Shown: positions 1 to 7,374, counted from the first letter of the stretch. The stretch: 15,106 nucleotides of DNA from Actinomycetes bacterium (GCA_022600255.1 JAHZKU010000033.1:1-15106); one strand, 5' to 3'. Numbers and translations: made by a program. The notes: generated by a model from the letters alone, not told the origin.

Positions 1-320
1 CGGCAAAAGTCGTTCAGGTCATTGTGGCCTGGGCTGCTGGTGTCGGCCTGTTGTATTTCATCGGCTGGATCTTGTCTTGGTTCGGTGTGAATCTGGATTT
101 TCTCTACGGAACCAGCGCCACTGCGATCGTGTTCGGCTTGATTATCTTGGCGATCGCCGCTGCCACTTTGTTGGTTGACTTTGCCAACATCGAGGACGGG
201 GTAAAGGCTGGCGCTCCGAAGGCGGCGGAGTGGTACGCCGCCTTCGGTATCGTCTCCAGCCTCGTGTGGATTTACCTGGAGGTGCTGCGCCTCCTTGCCC
301 GAATGGGATCACGCGACTAG
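1..320 (+). CDS. Bax inhibitor-1/YccA family membrane protein, C-terminal part (5' end outside window)
   Basis: The frame is open from the window edge (first full codon at 3) to the TAG at 318-320, so this is the last ~105 residues of a gene that starts upstream. The GTG at 24 is probably internal. Visible are two hydrophobic helices (about the first 30 residues, then a stretch around FGLIILAIAAATLLVDFA), an acidic DFANIEDG segment, then GAPKAAEWYAAFG and a last helix, VWIYLEVLRLLARM. This end matches the actinobacterial branch of the Bax inhibitor-1/YccA membrane family as I know it, where the APK..EWY..FG and YLE.LRLL.. signature closes the protein. Family members are multi-pass inner-membrane proteins, some linked to calcium leak or protease control. 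The specific role here is unknown. The family call is fairly secure despite the truncation. Confidence 0.8.
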   Translation, partial: AKVVQVIVAWAAGVGLLYFIGWILSWFGVNLDFLYGTSATAIVFGLIILAIAAATLLVDFANIEDGVKAGAPKAAEWYAAFGIVSSLVWIYLEVLRLLARMGSRD

Positions 321-325
321 CGCAA

Positions 326-340
326 CCCGCCTACTGCGGG
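326..340 (+). terminator. Small hairpin after the Bax-inhibitor-like gene
   Basis: CCCGC (326-330), a 5-nt loop and GCGGG (336-340) form a 5-bp GC stem that begins 6 nt after the stop codon. No T-run follows, as is common in actinobacteria. It could be a weak terminator. The stem is short enough to occur by chance. Confidence 0.3.
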
Positions 341-489
341 GCCAGCAGATGCAACGGCAACTGTGGCTCTTTGTGCAGTCCCGATCGGGAAAGGAATGGG
401 TCGGAACGGCTTGGATAGCATGGTCCTGCTGGTTGACACGCAATGGCGAGGCTTGTTCGGGAAGCGCTGCATCGAGGTTGGAGAGAATT

Positions 490-2445
490 ATGGGCAATCG
501 GATTCCGGAACTGGATGTTTCCGCGAGGGCGGGCATGTTGTTGGCGGGGTTCTCTTCGGGACGGTCCAACCAACCCAACCTGCTCACTCGTAGTACCGCA
601 GATCAGGCACTGATCACAGGCGTGACTGCCGCTAGCGCCTATGGGATAGGAGTCTCTGGGCACTCGTTCCTCGAGTCAATAGCCAATCGATTGCCGATGA
701 ATCGAGTAGTCAGCGGATTGGCCGTAGACGCTGTGGTCGCCAGCGCTGGTCTTGCGCTCATGAAGGCACTGCCACCGCAGCCGCAGCGATCCGGCAAGCA
801 GGCTGCCCTGCAATTGATGGCTCACGCCGCCACGGGGGTGGGCACGGCCGGGCTGGCGGCGAATGCCTTGGAGTCGATCCGCGGCCGCCGTGGGGCCCGA
901 ACTGCTGCAACCGCTGCGCTGGCGGGCGTTGTGATCGGATCTTGGGCCTTGACTCGACCTGGCCGCGCCAAGTTCGGATCCCGACAGGCGGATGGTAGCT
1001 ATCTTGAGAACACCCCGAAGACCTTGAGTACGGGTAAGGCTGCGGTCTTCGGTCTTGCGGCGACCGGAGCGCTGTATGGCTTGTCCCATGCGGAATCGGC
1101 CGGGGCTACCGGCATTTCCCATGTTGCCGCAAAGTTGCTGGGCGGGGAGCCCGCAGATCATCGGTCGTTGGGTCGGATCGGGGTTACCCTGCTAAGCGCC
1201 GGTGGTGCCTGGTACGCCGTTGCCGCCGTAAGCTCCAAGTTGGCAACCGTAGGCCAAGATGTGGAGGCTGCGAACGAGGATCGGCCGACACTGCCCGAGA
1301 TCACGGGTAGCCCGGCGTCCGGGATTCCTTGGGATATTCAAAGCCGCGAAGGCACTCGGTGGCTCTCGGCCACGCTGACAGCTAGCCAGATTGAAGCTGT
1401 GATGGAGGAACCCAGCAAGCAGCCAATTCGCGTATATGCAAGCTTGGAGTCCGCGGACAGTGAAGAAGAACGCGCGGAGCTGCTGTTGTCCGAACTGGAC
1501 CGCACCAGGGCATTCGAGCGCAGTTACATCGCTCTGTTCTCGCCCACTGGCTCCGGCTACGTCAACTACGTGGCCACTGAATCTTATGAGTTCCTCACTC
1601 GTGGCGACTGTGCAAGTGCAGCGATCCAATACTCCGTCTTGCCCTCGCCACTGTCCTTGACTAGAACCGAGGAAGGGACCCGGCAGACGCGTCTCGTACT
1701 TGACGGGATCGCCGAGCGGTTGCGTGAGTTGCCGCCCAGCAAGCGACCCAAGGTGTTCCTGTTCGGTGAGAGCTTGGGCTGCAAGGTCAACCAGGAGGTG
1801 TTCACGGGGGCCAGCGATCAATCGCTACGAGCACTAGGTATCGACGGGGCTCTGTGGGTGGGGACTCCATCGTTCACCAATTGGCGTCAGGTCGTATGGG
1901 AAGATCGCCCGCAAAACGAGCGTCCTGAGGTGGGCCCGGGCGCTATCTACTCTCCAAGAGCGGTTCCGGATTGGCGGGACCTTCCCGACAGCGAGCGTGA
2001 GCGCGTCCGGTATTTGCTGCTGCAGAATGGAGCAGACCCGGTGCCGAAGTTCGATGCGCAACTGCTTTGGCGGGAGCCCAACTGGCTTGGTCCAGACGAA
2101 TCCCGGCCACCGGGAGCACCACAAGGCACCAAGTGGCAGCCAGTCACGACCTTCGTGACAACGTTGGTGGACCAGATTAATGCTCTGGCCCCCACGCCTG
2201 GTCAGTTTGAGTATGGGGGCCACGATTATCGTTCAGTGATTCCCGACGCCATCGCGGATGTTTGGCGACTACCCGCCACCGCCCAGCAACGCCAGCGCAT
2301 TTTCCAGGTCATGGAGGACCGCGAACTCGCTTCGGAGATCAAGCGCCTGATGGCTGAAGCAGAGGCGAAGCCCGAAGCAGAGCGCGCGGAAGCCATGGCC
2401 AAGGCCAAGGCCAAGGTGGCGGAAATCGAGGCCAAACAAACCTAG
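490..2445 (+). CDS. Membrane-anchored alpha/beta-hydrolase, COG4425 / Abhydrolase_9 type
   Basis: A 651-residue protein. The ATG at 490 is chosen because GGAGAG (480-485) lies just before it; an in-frame extension up to 295 would overlap the previous gene and has no ribosome site. The N-terminal ~290 residues hold several Ala/Gly-rich hydrophobic segments, fitting the membrane part of this family (Abhydrolase_9_N). The C-terminal half resembles the serine-hydrolase-like Abhydrolase_9 domain. The nucleophile elbow is GESLG with Ser428, inside KVFLFGESLG. The likely acid is Asp516 in LLLQNGADPVPKF, followed by the family-like LLWREPNWLG. The likely His is His578 in EYGGHDYRSVIPDAIADVW. These triad positions are inferred from family pattern. 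Substrate is unknown; an esterase or lipase acting at the membrane is the usual guess. The last ~45 residues are a Glu/Lys/Ala-rich charged helix with a short KAKAKAK repeat (DNA 2397-2416, GCCAAG units). The 170-nt gap upstream contains a TTGACA at 433-438 without a convincing -10. Confidence 0.82.
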   Translation: MGNRIPELDVSARAGMLLAGFSSGRSNQPNLLTRSTADQALITGVTAASAYGIGVSGHSFLESIANRLPMNRVVSGLAVDAVVASAGLALMKALPPQPQRSGKQAALQLMAHAATGVGTAGLAANALESIRGRRGARTAATAALAGVVIGSWALTRPGRAKFGSRQADGSYLENTPKTLSTGKAAVFGLAATGALYGLSHAESAGATGISHVAAKLLGGEPADHRSLGRIGVTLLSAGGAWYAVAAVSSKLATVGQDVEAANEDRPTLPEITGSPASGIPWDIQSREGTRWLSATLTASQIEAVMEEPSKQPIRVYASLESADSEEERAELLLSELDRTRAFERSYIALFSPTGSGYVNYVATESYEFLTRGDCASAAIQYSVLPSPLSLTRTEEGTRQTRLVLDGIAERLRELPPSKRPKVFLFGESLGCKVNQEVFTGASDQSLRALGIDGALWVGTPSFTNWRQVVWEDRPQNERPEVGPGAIYSPRAVPDWRDLPDSERERVRYLLLQNGADPVPKFDAQLLWREPNWLGPDESRPPGAPQGTKWQPVTTFVTTLVDQINALAPTPGQFEYGGHDYRSVIPDAIADVWRLPATAQQRQRIFQVMEDRELASEIKRLMAEAEAKPEAERAEAMAKAKAKVAEIEAKQT

Positions 2446-2450
2446 CGATT

Positions 2451-2493
2451 GTCACCACTCACCGACGCCCGAGGAACGCCGGTGAGTGGTGAC
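2451..2493. terminator. Strong inverted repeat between convergent genes (likely bidirectional terminator)
   Basis: GTCACCACTCACCG (2451-2464) pairs perfectly with CGGTGAGTGGTGAC (2480-2493), giving a 14-bp stem and a 15-nt loop. It starts 5 nt after the hydrolase stop codon, and the lipoprotein gene converges on it from the right (its stop is at 2557). There is no T-tract on either side. Its position and perfect stem make a shared terminator the simplest reading. Confidence 0.75.
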
Positions 2494-2556
2494 TGCTTGG
2501 AGCTATTCTCCGTGTTGATGCCCGACCGACGGTCACGCCCAGTGTTGGCGCAACCG

Positions 2557-3231
2557 CTAGCTGGCGCTCGGTGATGCTTCCGTTTGGCAGGCTGGCGCGG
2601 CGTCAAATGCGGCTTTGAGTTCAGAGCTGGCACCAGACGTTGCGGTGGAGAGGTTCGTCGCGAATGACTTCGCGGACACTTCGGCTGCCTTCACGGAAAC
2701 CAGTGCTGCGGCAGAGGCCGTCGCGAAGTCCTGTGTTGTGGTTGCATCAGCGGCCGTTTGCACCGCATCGGCAGCGGTCTGGACCGACTCCTGGAAGCTC
2801 TTCTCTGCATTCGTCAACTCAGTCTTCAACTGCTCCGCACCCTCGGCGTCAACAGGGACCGCGTCCACTGCACTGCCGAGTTCGGCTATGGCGGAGTTTA
2901 CGTCTGATGCTTGTGTTTTCAGTGTGGTCTTCAGCTGATCAACGGCAGAGTCCCCTTGAGATGGATCGAATGACAGGTCGCTGCCCAGAGCATTCAAACT
3001 CGTCTCCACCGATTTGGCTGACGTGCACACCGAATCGGCCCACTGCGCTTCCGCGGACAGACTCGGAGATTCGCTGGGAGACGAGGACCCACTACAAGCT
3101 GCTAGGCCCATGGTCAGTACAACGGCTGAGCCGAGCGCTAGGACCCGGAGTTTTCGTGGGGTACCGGATTCCTGGCGCGACGTGCTTGGCCCGGACTCTG
3201 TGTTGGTCTTGTTCCGTTTGATTGTTGTCAT
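2557..3231 (-). CDS. Predicted lipoprotein, Ala/Ser/Thr-rich helical
   Basis: A 224-residue protein. ATG 3231 is preceded by AAAGGAG (minus strand; 3241-3247 on plus) at 9-nt spacing. A long, basic, polar N-region (about 28 residues, ending PRKLR) precedes a hydrophobic stretch and the lipobox LAAC with Cys46. This is a type II signal peptide, so the mature protein should be lipid-anchored on the outside of the membrane. After a Ser/Pro-rich linker (47-60) the mature part is a low-complexity helical domain of regular Ala, Val, Leu and Lys/Glu spacing, with two further Cys (69 and 215) near its ends that could form a disulfide. A QTAADA motif is repeated in tandem near 151-164. Short helical lipoproteins of this kind are common in actinobacteria and have no assigned function. 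It is last in the minus-strand run, 65 nt after the DUF389 gene. Confidence 0.75.
   Translation of the reverse strand: MTTIKRNKTNTESGPSTSRQESGTPRKLRVLALGSAVVLTMGLAACSGSSSPSESPSLSAEAQWADSVCTSAKSVETSLNALGSDLSFDPSQGDSAVDQLKTTLKTQASDVNSAIAELGSAVDAVPVDAEGAEQLKTELTNAEKSFQESVQTAADAVQTAADATTTQDFATASAAALVSVKAAEVSAKSFATNLSTATSGASSELKAAFDAAPACQTEASPSAS
2744..2785 (-). repeat. 21-bp imperfect tandem repeat inside the lipoprotein gene
   Basis: Two adjacent 21-bp units (2744-2764 and 2765-2785) match at 16 of 21 positions. All five mismatches fall every third base, so the peptide motif (QTAADA with Val or Thr next) is kept. This suggests an old internal duplication held under protein-level selection. Confidence 0.55.
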
Positions 3232-3296
3232 CTTTCTTCTCTCCTTTGTGTTGTTTCGCCGGGCTCCGTAGCTCCGAGTTGGTTTCTTGGCAATGG

Positions 3297-4295
3297 TTAG
3301 TTGTTCGCCGCTGGGTAGTCGATGGAGCCGCCGAGGACGAGGGAGACTTGCATGTCGACGTCAGCCAGGCCAGCCTCATCCAGACGTTCCCGCAGCGCGC
3401 TGGGATCAATTTCGGGGGGTCGGCCGAGTGCGATGATCCTCAATGTCTTGTTTTCTGCGCTGATCTGGGTGATGTCCCAATCTTGTTCTTCCGCCCACTG
3501 CTGGGCGATTGGCGTGGCGGTGAAGGTGATCTGTTGCTCTGCGACCACTCTAGAGGTACCGAATCCGAGCGGGATTGCGACCACCAGGACCATTCCGATC
3601 ACCACGAATAGGGAGCCGCCGGTGAGCTTCTCCAAGCGTCGGCCCTTCTGTTGGGCGACATCGCGCACTCGATAGAGCAGCAAGAGCAGGGTCCCGGTGA
3701 AGATGATGGCGCTGACGTTCGTGGAGAACAGTACGAGCGCTCCAAAAGCCTCAGCATAGTTGCCTTCCTGCAGCACCAAACCGCAGACGCCCAGCGGTGG
3801 CACCAGCGCGATGGCGATGGCGACCCCGGGAAGAGTGTCGGATACATCTGCACGCACTAACGCGAAAGCACCCACGAGTCCGGTGGCCAGCGCGGCCACG
3901 AGGTCGATGAGGCTGGGGCTGACCCGGCTAGCTACTTGCGAGTTGCCCTCGGTGGTGAAGGCCCAATCGATCCAGCCGAAGAAGAACCCGATGGCGACCA
4001 CCAGCAACGCCCCAACGACCCAGAGTGTAATGGAACGGGTGAGCATCGCCCGATCGGTCAGCACGAATGCCAAAGCGGTGCCGATGATCGGTGTCATCAG
4101 CGGGGCAACGATCATGGCTCCGATCACCGTCGCTGTGCTGTCCTGCATCACGCCCAACGTGGCGATGATCCCGGCCAGAGCAAGCAGTACCCAGAACTGG
4201 GAGGTCTTGGTACGCCGCTTCATCCCCTCGAAAAACAAGGACTCGGTCATCCGGTCCAGGTCAGACCCATCCACTCGCATCCTGGCCAAGTCCAT
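3297..4295 (-). CDS. DUF389 family multi-pass membrane protein
   Basis: A 332-residue protein. The ATG at 4295 has GGGGAG 7 nt upstream; a longer in-frame start at 4430 would overlap the upstream channel gene by about 80 nt and adds no family-like residues. A short cytoplasmic lead ending in LFFEGMKRRTKTSQFW, typical of DUF389, is followed by about seven hydrophobic segments (near 34-50, 56-78, 89-109, 130-148, 155-176, 184-208, 226-247). The family's conserved blocks are clear: GAMIVAPLMTPI (59-70) and LPGVAIAIALVPPLGVCG (155-172). The last ~80 residues are soluble and probably form a small alpha/beta domain. The family is widespread with no settled function; a membrane transport role is often suggested. 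It lies 52 nt after the potassium channel gene and 65 nt before the lipoprotein gene, so co-transcription is likely. Confidence 0.85.
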   Translation of the reverse strand: MDLARMRVDGSDLDRMTESLFFEGMKRRTKTSQFWVLLALAGIIATLGVMQDSTATVIGAMIVAPLMTPIIGTALAFVLTDRAMLTRSITLWVVGALLVVAIGFFFGWIDWAFTTEGNSQVASRVSPSLIDLVAALATGLVGAFALVRADVSDTLPGVAIAIALVPPLGVCGLVLQEGNYAEAFGALVLFSTNVSAIIFTGTLLLLLYRVRDVAQQKGRRLEKLTGGSLFVVIGMVLVVAIPLGFGTSRVVAEQQITFTATPIAQQWAEEQDWDITQISAENKTLRIIALGRPPEIDPSALRERLDEAGLADVDMQVSLVLGGSIDYPAANN

Positions 4296-4347
4296 GCCGC
4301 TACTCCCCAATGTTGATCTGGCTGCTACCAAGTTAGTCCGCTTGCCG

Positions 4348-4725
4348 CTAGTCGGCTGCTGGCCGGTCGCTTGGTATGCGGTCGTGGCGGATCGCACGGC
4401 GGCGCATAGCCTCGTTGAGAACCAACCCAACTAGTGACAGCCCCATGAAGATGTAGAAGACGGTGAACAGTTTGGAGGCGTCGGTGGTGGGGCTCAGGTC
4501 TCCGAACCCGACGGTTGTGATGGCAACAGAGCTGAAGTAGAAAGCATCTACCCAGGTCCAGCTCTCCACGAAGTGATAGAAGACCGTGGCAACGGCCAGT
4601 AGCGTGGCCGCCCAGCCGAGGGCCACTTTGTACGCGTGCTCTCGCAGGAGATCGGCCTTGCTAGATTCTGTCGAGCTGACCTCGCCGTCAGTGTCTTCAC
4701 CTGACGTTGATGAGTTCGGTCCCAT
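4348..4725 (-). CDS. Two-transmembrane potassium channel (Ion_trans_2 pore)
   Basis: A 125-residue protein. ATG 4725 has GGAGG 6 nt upstream. The order is an acidic, Ser/Thr-rich N-terminus (1-25), a first helix (about 34-53), a pore helix and the selectivity filter TTVGFGD (70-76), then a second helix (about 86-104) ending in EAMRRRA. This is the minimal pore module (M1-P-M2) of potassium channels; four subunits would make one pore. The filter is TVGFG, not TVGYG, a known natural variant. No RCK, cyclic-nucleotide or other ligand domain is attached, so gating is not evident. It sits 60 nt after the DUF1214 gene and 52 nt before the DUF389 gene. Confidence 0.85.
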   Translation of the reverse strand: MGPNSSTSGEDTDGEVSSTESSKADLLREHAYKVALGWAATLLAVATVFYHFVESWTWVDAFYFSSVAITTVGFGDLSPTTDASKLFTVFYIFMGLSLVGLVLNEAMRRRAIRHDRIPSDRPAAD

Positions 4726-4785
4726 GCCTGGCCTCCAGGGGGTCTGATCTTGTTCTGTGACTTGAGTGAGTTTCCATTCCTGCGC

Positions 4786-5415
4786 CTAGCTTCCTGAAGC
4801 AACGGTCGCGTGCGGATTGCTGGGCCACGTAACTTCGAAGATGTCGTTGAGTCGCCAGGTACGTTGCAGGAACGCCTCAAGAGGCACATAGAGGCAGAAC
4901 ACTGCGAGCCAACGCGTATCGGCCATGGTCTGGATCCAGTTCAGCTCCCTGCCTGGTGGCGCTGTGGGCCCGAAGTGGATATCGACCGAACCATTGTCGT
5001 TGATGTCATGGTCCTGCAGGCTGCTGATGCCGGGGCTAGCTTGCTGGTTCGCGATTGGTGGGCCGGGGACAGGATCGTGGACGGTAATGGACCATGCCTG
5101 CTTGGCTGGGACCTCTGGGGGGATGCGCAGTGAGTATTTCCGACCTCCATCCAGGTAGCCGCCGCCTTGTTCTCGGCAACTCGTGAGGCAGACAGTGCGG
5201 TCTCCTTCTGATGCCCACGAATGCCCGGCGGGTGAGAGCGCGTTGGCCCGATACTGCCACGGGATGAGATCGTCGGTCTTACGGTCCCCATCAGGGTCGA
5301 ACTCCGAGTCGCTGTGGAGGGGCAGAGTCTGCCATTGGCGGCTCGGCCAGTACTTGATGTCGGGATCTGAGACTGCGTACTTCCGACTGCTTCCGCCGCG
5401 TTCGCTATCGCTCAT
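4786..5415 (-). CDS. Lone DUF1214-domain protein (lacks the DUF1254 half)
   Basis: A 209-residue protein. ATG 5415 has GGAGAG 5 nt upstream; an in-frame extension to 5565 runs through the structured gap and looks non-coding. Residues ~50-195 match DUF1214: YLDGGRKYSLRIPPEVPAKQ, then AWSITVHDP, GSVDIHFGPTAPPGRELNW, IQTMADTRWLAVFCLYVPLE and TWRLNDIFEV. The same blocks occur in the C-terminal half of the full two-domain protein at 10468-11925. The N-terminal DUF1254 half is absent, and the first ~50 residues (KYWPSRQWQTLP) look like the linker preceding DUF1214 in long homologues. The region that reads TRSQLQTDQQFPTLGSQ in the long copy is poorly conserved here. No signal peptide is seen and the function is unknown. 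It may be a shortened paralogue, or a natural single-domain form. Confidence 0.75.
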   Translation of the reverse strand: MSDSERGGSSRKYAVSDPDIKYWPSRQWQTLPLHSDSEFDPDGDRKTDDLIPWQYRANALSPAGHSWASEGDRTVCLTSCREQGGGYLDGGRKYSLRIPPEVPAKQAWSITVHDPVPGPPIANQQASPGISSLQDHDINDNGSVDIHFGPTAPPGRELNWIQTMADTRWLAVFCLYVPLEAFLQRTWRLNDIFEVTWPSNPHATVASGS

Positions 5416-5461
5416 TGAGCCTCTCCGTATCAACTGGAGGTGGTGAGATAGCCCAACGGTA

Positions 5462-5577
5462 TGTGGCAAAGTATGGCGGCGACCAGCGCCAAAGTGGTGC
5501 CTCGTTGGTGTAGTTCGCGTGTTCGCCACAAAGCTGATCGCCGTCAGCCTCCGCGGGATGTGCAACGAGGTGGCGCT
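5462..5577. other. Structured gap with interrupted inverted repeat between PAP2 and DUF1214 genes
   Basis: The 196-nt gap 5416-5611 holds CAACGAGG-TGGCGCT (5563-5577), whose complement appears in two pieces: AGCGCCA (5485-5491) and CCTCGTTG (5500-5507), split by an 8-nt insertion. Two further complementary pairs are TGTGGC (5462-5467) with GCCACA (5525-5530) and CGGCGA (5477-5482) with TCGCCG (5538-5543). The pairs cross one another, so they cannot all form as simple nested stems. On the minus strand the region lies downstream of PAP2 and upstream of the DUF1214 gene. It could be a terminator, a 5' leader structure or a protein-binding site. A possible -10, TACTTT (minus strand, 5468-5473), lies inside it without a good -35. 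Confidence 0.4.
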
Positions 5578-5611
5578 TCATGCCTGGTCACCCCCGACCG
5601 TCCGGCCCGGG

Positions 5612-6244
5612 CTATTGCCGCTCGTTGATCCTACGGGCCAGGGCTGCGGTGGTGGCGCCGGTGACGATCCCCAGGATCGATCCGGCCAGTACGTCGCCTG
5701 GGTAGTGGACTCCGGTGTGCACTCGGGAGTAGGCAACTGCCGCCGCCAGGACCAGCAGTGGCGGGCCAGCGATGGGGAGCTGGCCGCTCACCGCGGTGGC
5801 GAACGCGAACGCCGAAGCGGAATGACCTGACGGAAATGAGCTGGACTCTGGCATTCTGACCTGACGAGCATCAGGTACGCGAGCGGCAAACCTATCGGGG
5901 CGAGCCCGTCGGTATAGCGGCTTGATCGCCAGGTTGGCCAGCGCCGAGGCCGCACCGATCGCGGTTACTCCCGTCACAGCTGCCTTGCGGCCTCGCGGCC
6001 CTCCGAGCGCGGCGAGGCCCGCGGCCACACCGAACCAGAGTCGTGAGTTGTTGGCTGCGTTGGACAGGCGCCGCAATGGCTCGTCCAAGGCCGGAGTTGC
6101 TGACTCAGCAATCGCCGTGTAGATGTCCTGGTCCAAGGCCAGCAATTGGTCCCGGATGCCCTGCGATGCAGTCCTTGGCCCAGTAGTCGCCCCAGCGAAC
6201 GTGTCAGGCTCCGGTGTACCGGCTGGCTTGGCTGGGGTCGTCAC
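5612..6244 (-). CDS. PAP2-family membrane phosphatase (lipid phosphatase)
   Basis: A 210-residue protein using the GTG at 6244, whose GTGA overlaps the TGA stop of the upstream kinase gene by 4 nt, a classic translational-coupling junction. A second GTG at 6280 (222 residues) is possible but would overlap by 40 nt; neither has a good ribosome site. All three PAP2 signature motifs are intact: K108..R115-P116 (KPLYRRARP), PSGH at 138-141, and SRVHTGVHYPGD at 173-184 with His180 and Asp184. Hydrophobic segments near 70-105, 141-172 and 184-202 flank them. The family removes phosphate from lipid phosphates such as phosphatidic acid, phosphatidylglycerol phosphate or undecaprenyl pyrophosphate. 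The exact substrate cannot be read from sequence. The adjacent DAGK-type kinase points to diacylglycerol or phosphatidate as a likely shared intermediate. Confidence 0.85.
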   Translation of the reverse strand: MTTPAKPAGTPEPDTFAGATTGPRTASQGIRDQLLALDQDIYTAIAESATPALDEPLRRLSNAANNSRLWFGVAAGLAALGGPRGRKAAVTGVTAIGAASALANLAIKPLYRRARPDRFAARVPDARQVRMPESSSFPSGHSASAFAFATAVSGQLPIAGPPLLVLAAAVAYSRVHTGVHYPGDVLAGSILGIVTGATTAALARRINERQ

Positions 6245-7341
6245 TTGTCGGAGTCGCCTAGCTTGGCCAGGTCTACCCACTCTGCTGCCGCTGCTGCCCC
6301 TGGTGAAACGTACCCCGGCCGAGTCCCCACCGGGACCAGAAGTCGCAGTGCCTTGGGACGGACCGTCAGCTGCAGCGGGGAGTCGAACTCGAGGGCTTCA
6401 CCATCAACTGCCGCCAAGATCGTGTTATCTGATTCCAGGATCAGCTCTTGGGTGGTCCACTGTGTCGCCACTCCTTCGCCAAGTCGGGGAGCGCTGCCTG
6501 CGGCATCGTCGGAATTCGTGATCGCGGCAACGCCTAACTCCCCCGAGTCCATCCGGACGCGCCGCCCGTAGTCCGGCGGGCCGCTCATCGTGTATGGATT
6601 GTTGGATACCAGAAGGAGTGGGACGCGATCGTGCTGAACACCGTCTGGAGTTGTGAACCGGATCGCCGACTGGTTCTCTTTGTCTCGAGAGATGTCTGCG
6701 ACAGCTTGCGTCAGCACCTCGGTCTTGTTGGCTCGATAGGCGTCTTGATGGACTGCCTGAGCGTAGACGCCGAAGCTGACATTGTTCAGGAATACTCGGC
6801 CGCCGACCAAACCGTAGTCGATCTGGATTTCCTCCCCATCCACGAGAGCCTGCAACGCACTGATGGGGTCATCCCGGTCCAGGCCCACGTCCAATGCGAA
6901 ATGGTTTCTGGTGCCGACTGGGACAGCGAAGAAGGGAACCTCACGGTCGATGGCCACAGCGGCGACCAGGCCCAGGGAACCGTCACCCCCGGCCATACCC
7001 AACGCGTCTGCACCCTGGGTGACCGCTCGGTGAGCCAGCTGGGTCAGGTCGTCACCGCGCTCAAGGTGGACGACGGTGATTCCCGCGGCGGCAGCTTTCT
7101 TGGCCAGGTCGCATTGCTCGGCCTTGCCGTCCCCGCTCCACCGGTTGATGATCAAAGTGGGGTTGCTGGTTCGTCCTCGGTAGGTGACGCTGACCTCCGA
7201 GCGGGCGGCCTTGGCCTGGATCGCTCGCCTCACCAGGAAGCCAGCGGCGCTGAACCCGATAGCAGCACCGGTAGCGAACGCTACGGGCACTGGCCACTTC
7301 CGGTGGGCTGGACAAGTTTGGGACGCAAGTTCTTCAGGCAT
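6241..7341 (-). CDS. Diacylglycerol kinase family (DAGK_cat) lipid kinase
   Basis: A 366-residue protein. The ATG at 7341 is chosen because the protein's likely first hydrophobic segment follows closely and a well-placed -10 sits exactly upstream; the in-frame extension to 7470 would run into the regulator gene. Residues ~18-38 form a possible membrane anchor. The catalytic domain shows PTLIINRWSG near 61, the nucleotide loop MAGGDGSL (116-123) and PVGTRNHFALDVGL (141-154), the variant of the PGGTxN motif found in actinobacterial members. The C-terminal part (about 170-350) has FLNNVSFGVYA and the DGE motif (AVDGEALEF) expected of the second domain. The family phosphorylates diacylglycerol, ceramide-like or related lipids with ATP. 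In many actinobacteria this domain is fused to a PAP2 domain. Here the two are separate, overlapping genes. It lies 46 nt after the LAL regulator gene on the same strand. Confidence 0.85.
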   Translation of the reverse strand: MPEELASQTCPAHRKWPVPVAFATGAAIGFSAAGFLVRRAIQAKAARSEVSVTYRGRTSNPTLIINRWSGDGKAEQCDLAKKAAAAGITVVHLERGDDLTQLAHRAVTQGADALGMAGGDGSLGLVAAVAIDREVPFFAVPVGTRNHFALDVGLDRDDPISALQALVDGEEIQIDYGLVGGRVFLNNVSFGVYAQAVHQDAYRANKTEVLTQAVADISRDKENQSAIRFTTPDGVQHDRVPLLLVSNNPYTMSGPPDYGRRVRMDSGELGVAAITNSDDAAGSAPRLGEGVATQWTTQELILESDNTILAAVDGEALEFDSPLQLTVRPKALRLLVPVGTRPGYVSPGAAAAAEWVDLAKLGDSDK

Positions 7342-7347
7342 GGTTAT

Positions 7348-7374
7348 AGAGTATCCGCCGCCCGAAGCACTCAA
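7348..7374 (-). promoter_or_regulatory. Candidate leaderless promoter of the lipid kinase gene
   Basis: On the minus strand TTGAGT (7369-7374) and TACTCT (7348-7353) are 15 nt apart. The -10 hexamer ends exactly 6 nt before the ATG at 7341, so the expected start of transcription falls on the A of the start codon. No Shine-Dalgarno sequence lies within 12 nt upstream of that ATG. This is the layout of a leaderless mRNA, common in actinobacteria. The short spacer makes the -35 less certain than the -10. Confidence 0.45.

Noticed and set aside
433..465. TTGACA as a promoter for the hydrolase gene
   Set aside because: The -35 is perfect but nothing resembling TANNNT lies 16-18 nt downstream, so a promoter is not claimed.
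2615..3271. Plus-strand open frames opposite the lipoprotein gene
   Set aside because: They mirror the coding periodicity of the minus-strand gene and have no ribosome site; the minus-strand signal peptide and lipobox are decisive.
4293..4430. Longer start for the DUF389 protein at 4430
   Set aside because: It overlaps the channel gene by 83 nt; ATG 4295 has GGGGAG at 7 nt and the family similarity begins shortly after it.
5413..5565. Longer start for the DUF1214 protein at 5565
   Set aside because: The extra 50 residues are His/Arg/Thr-rich, unlike the family, and cover the structured gap; ATG 5415 has a good ribosome site.
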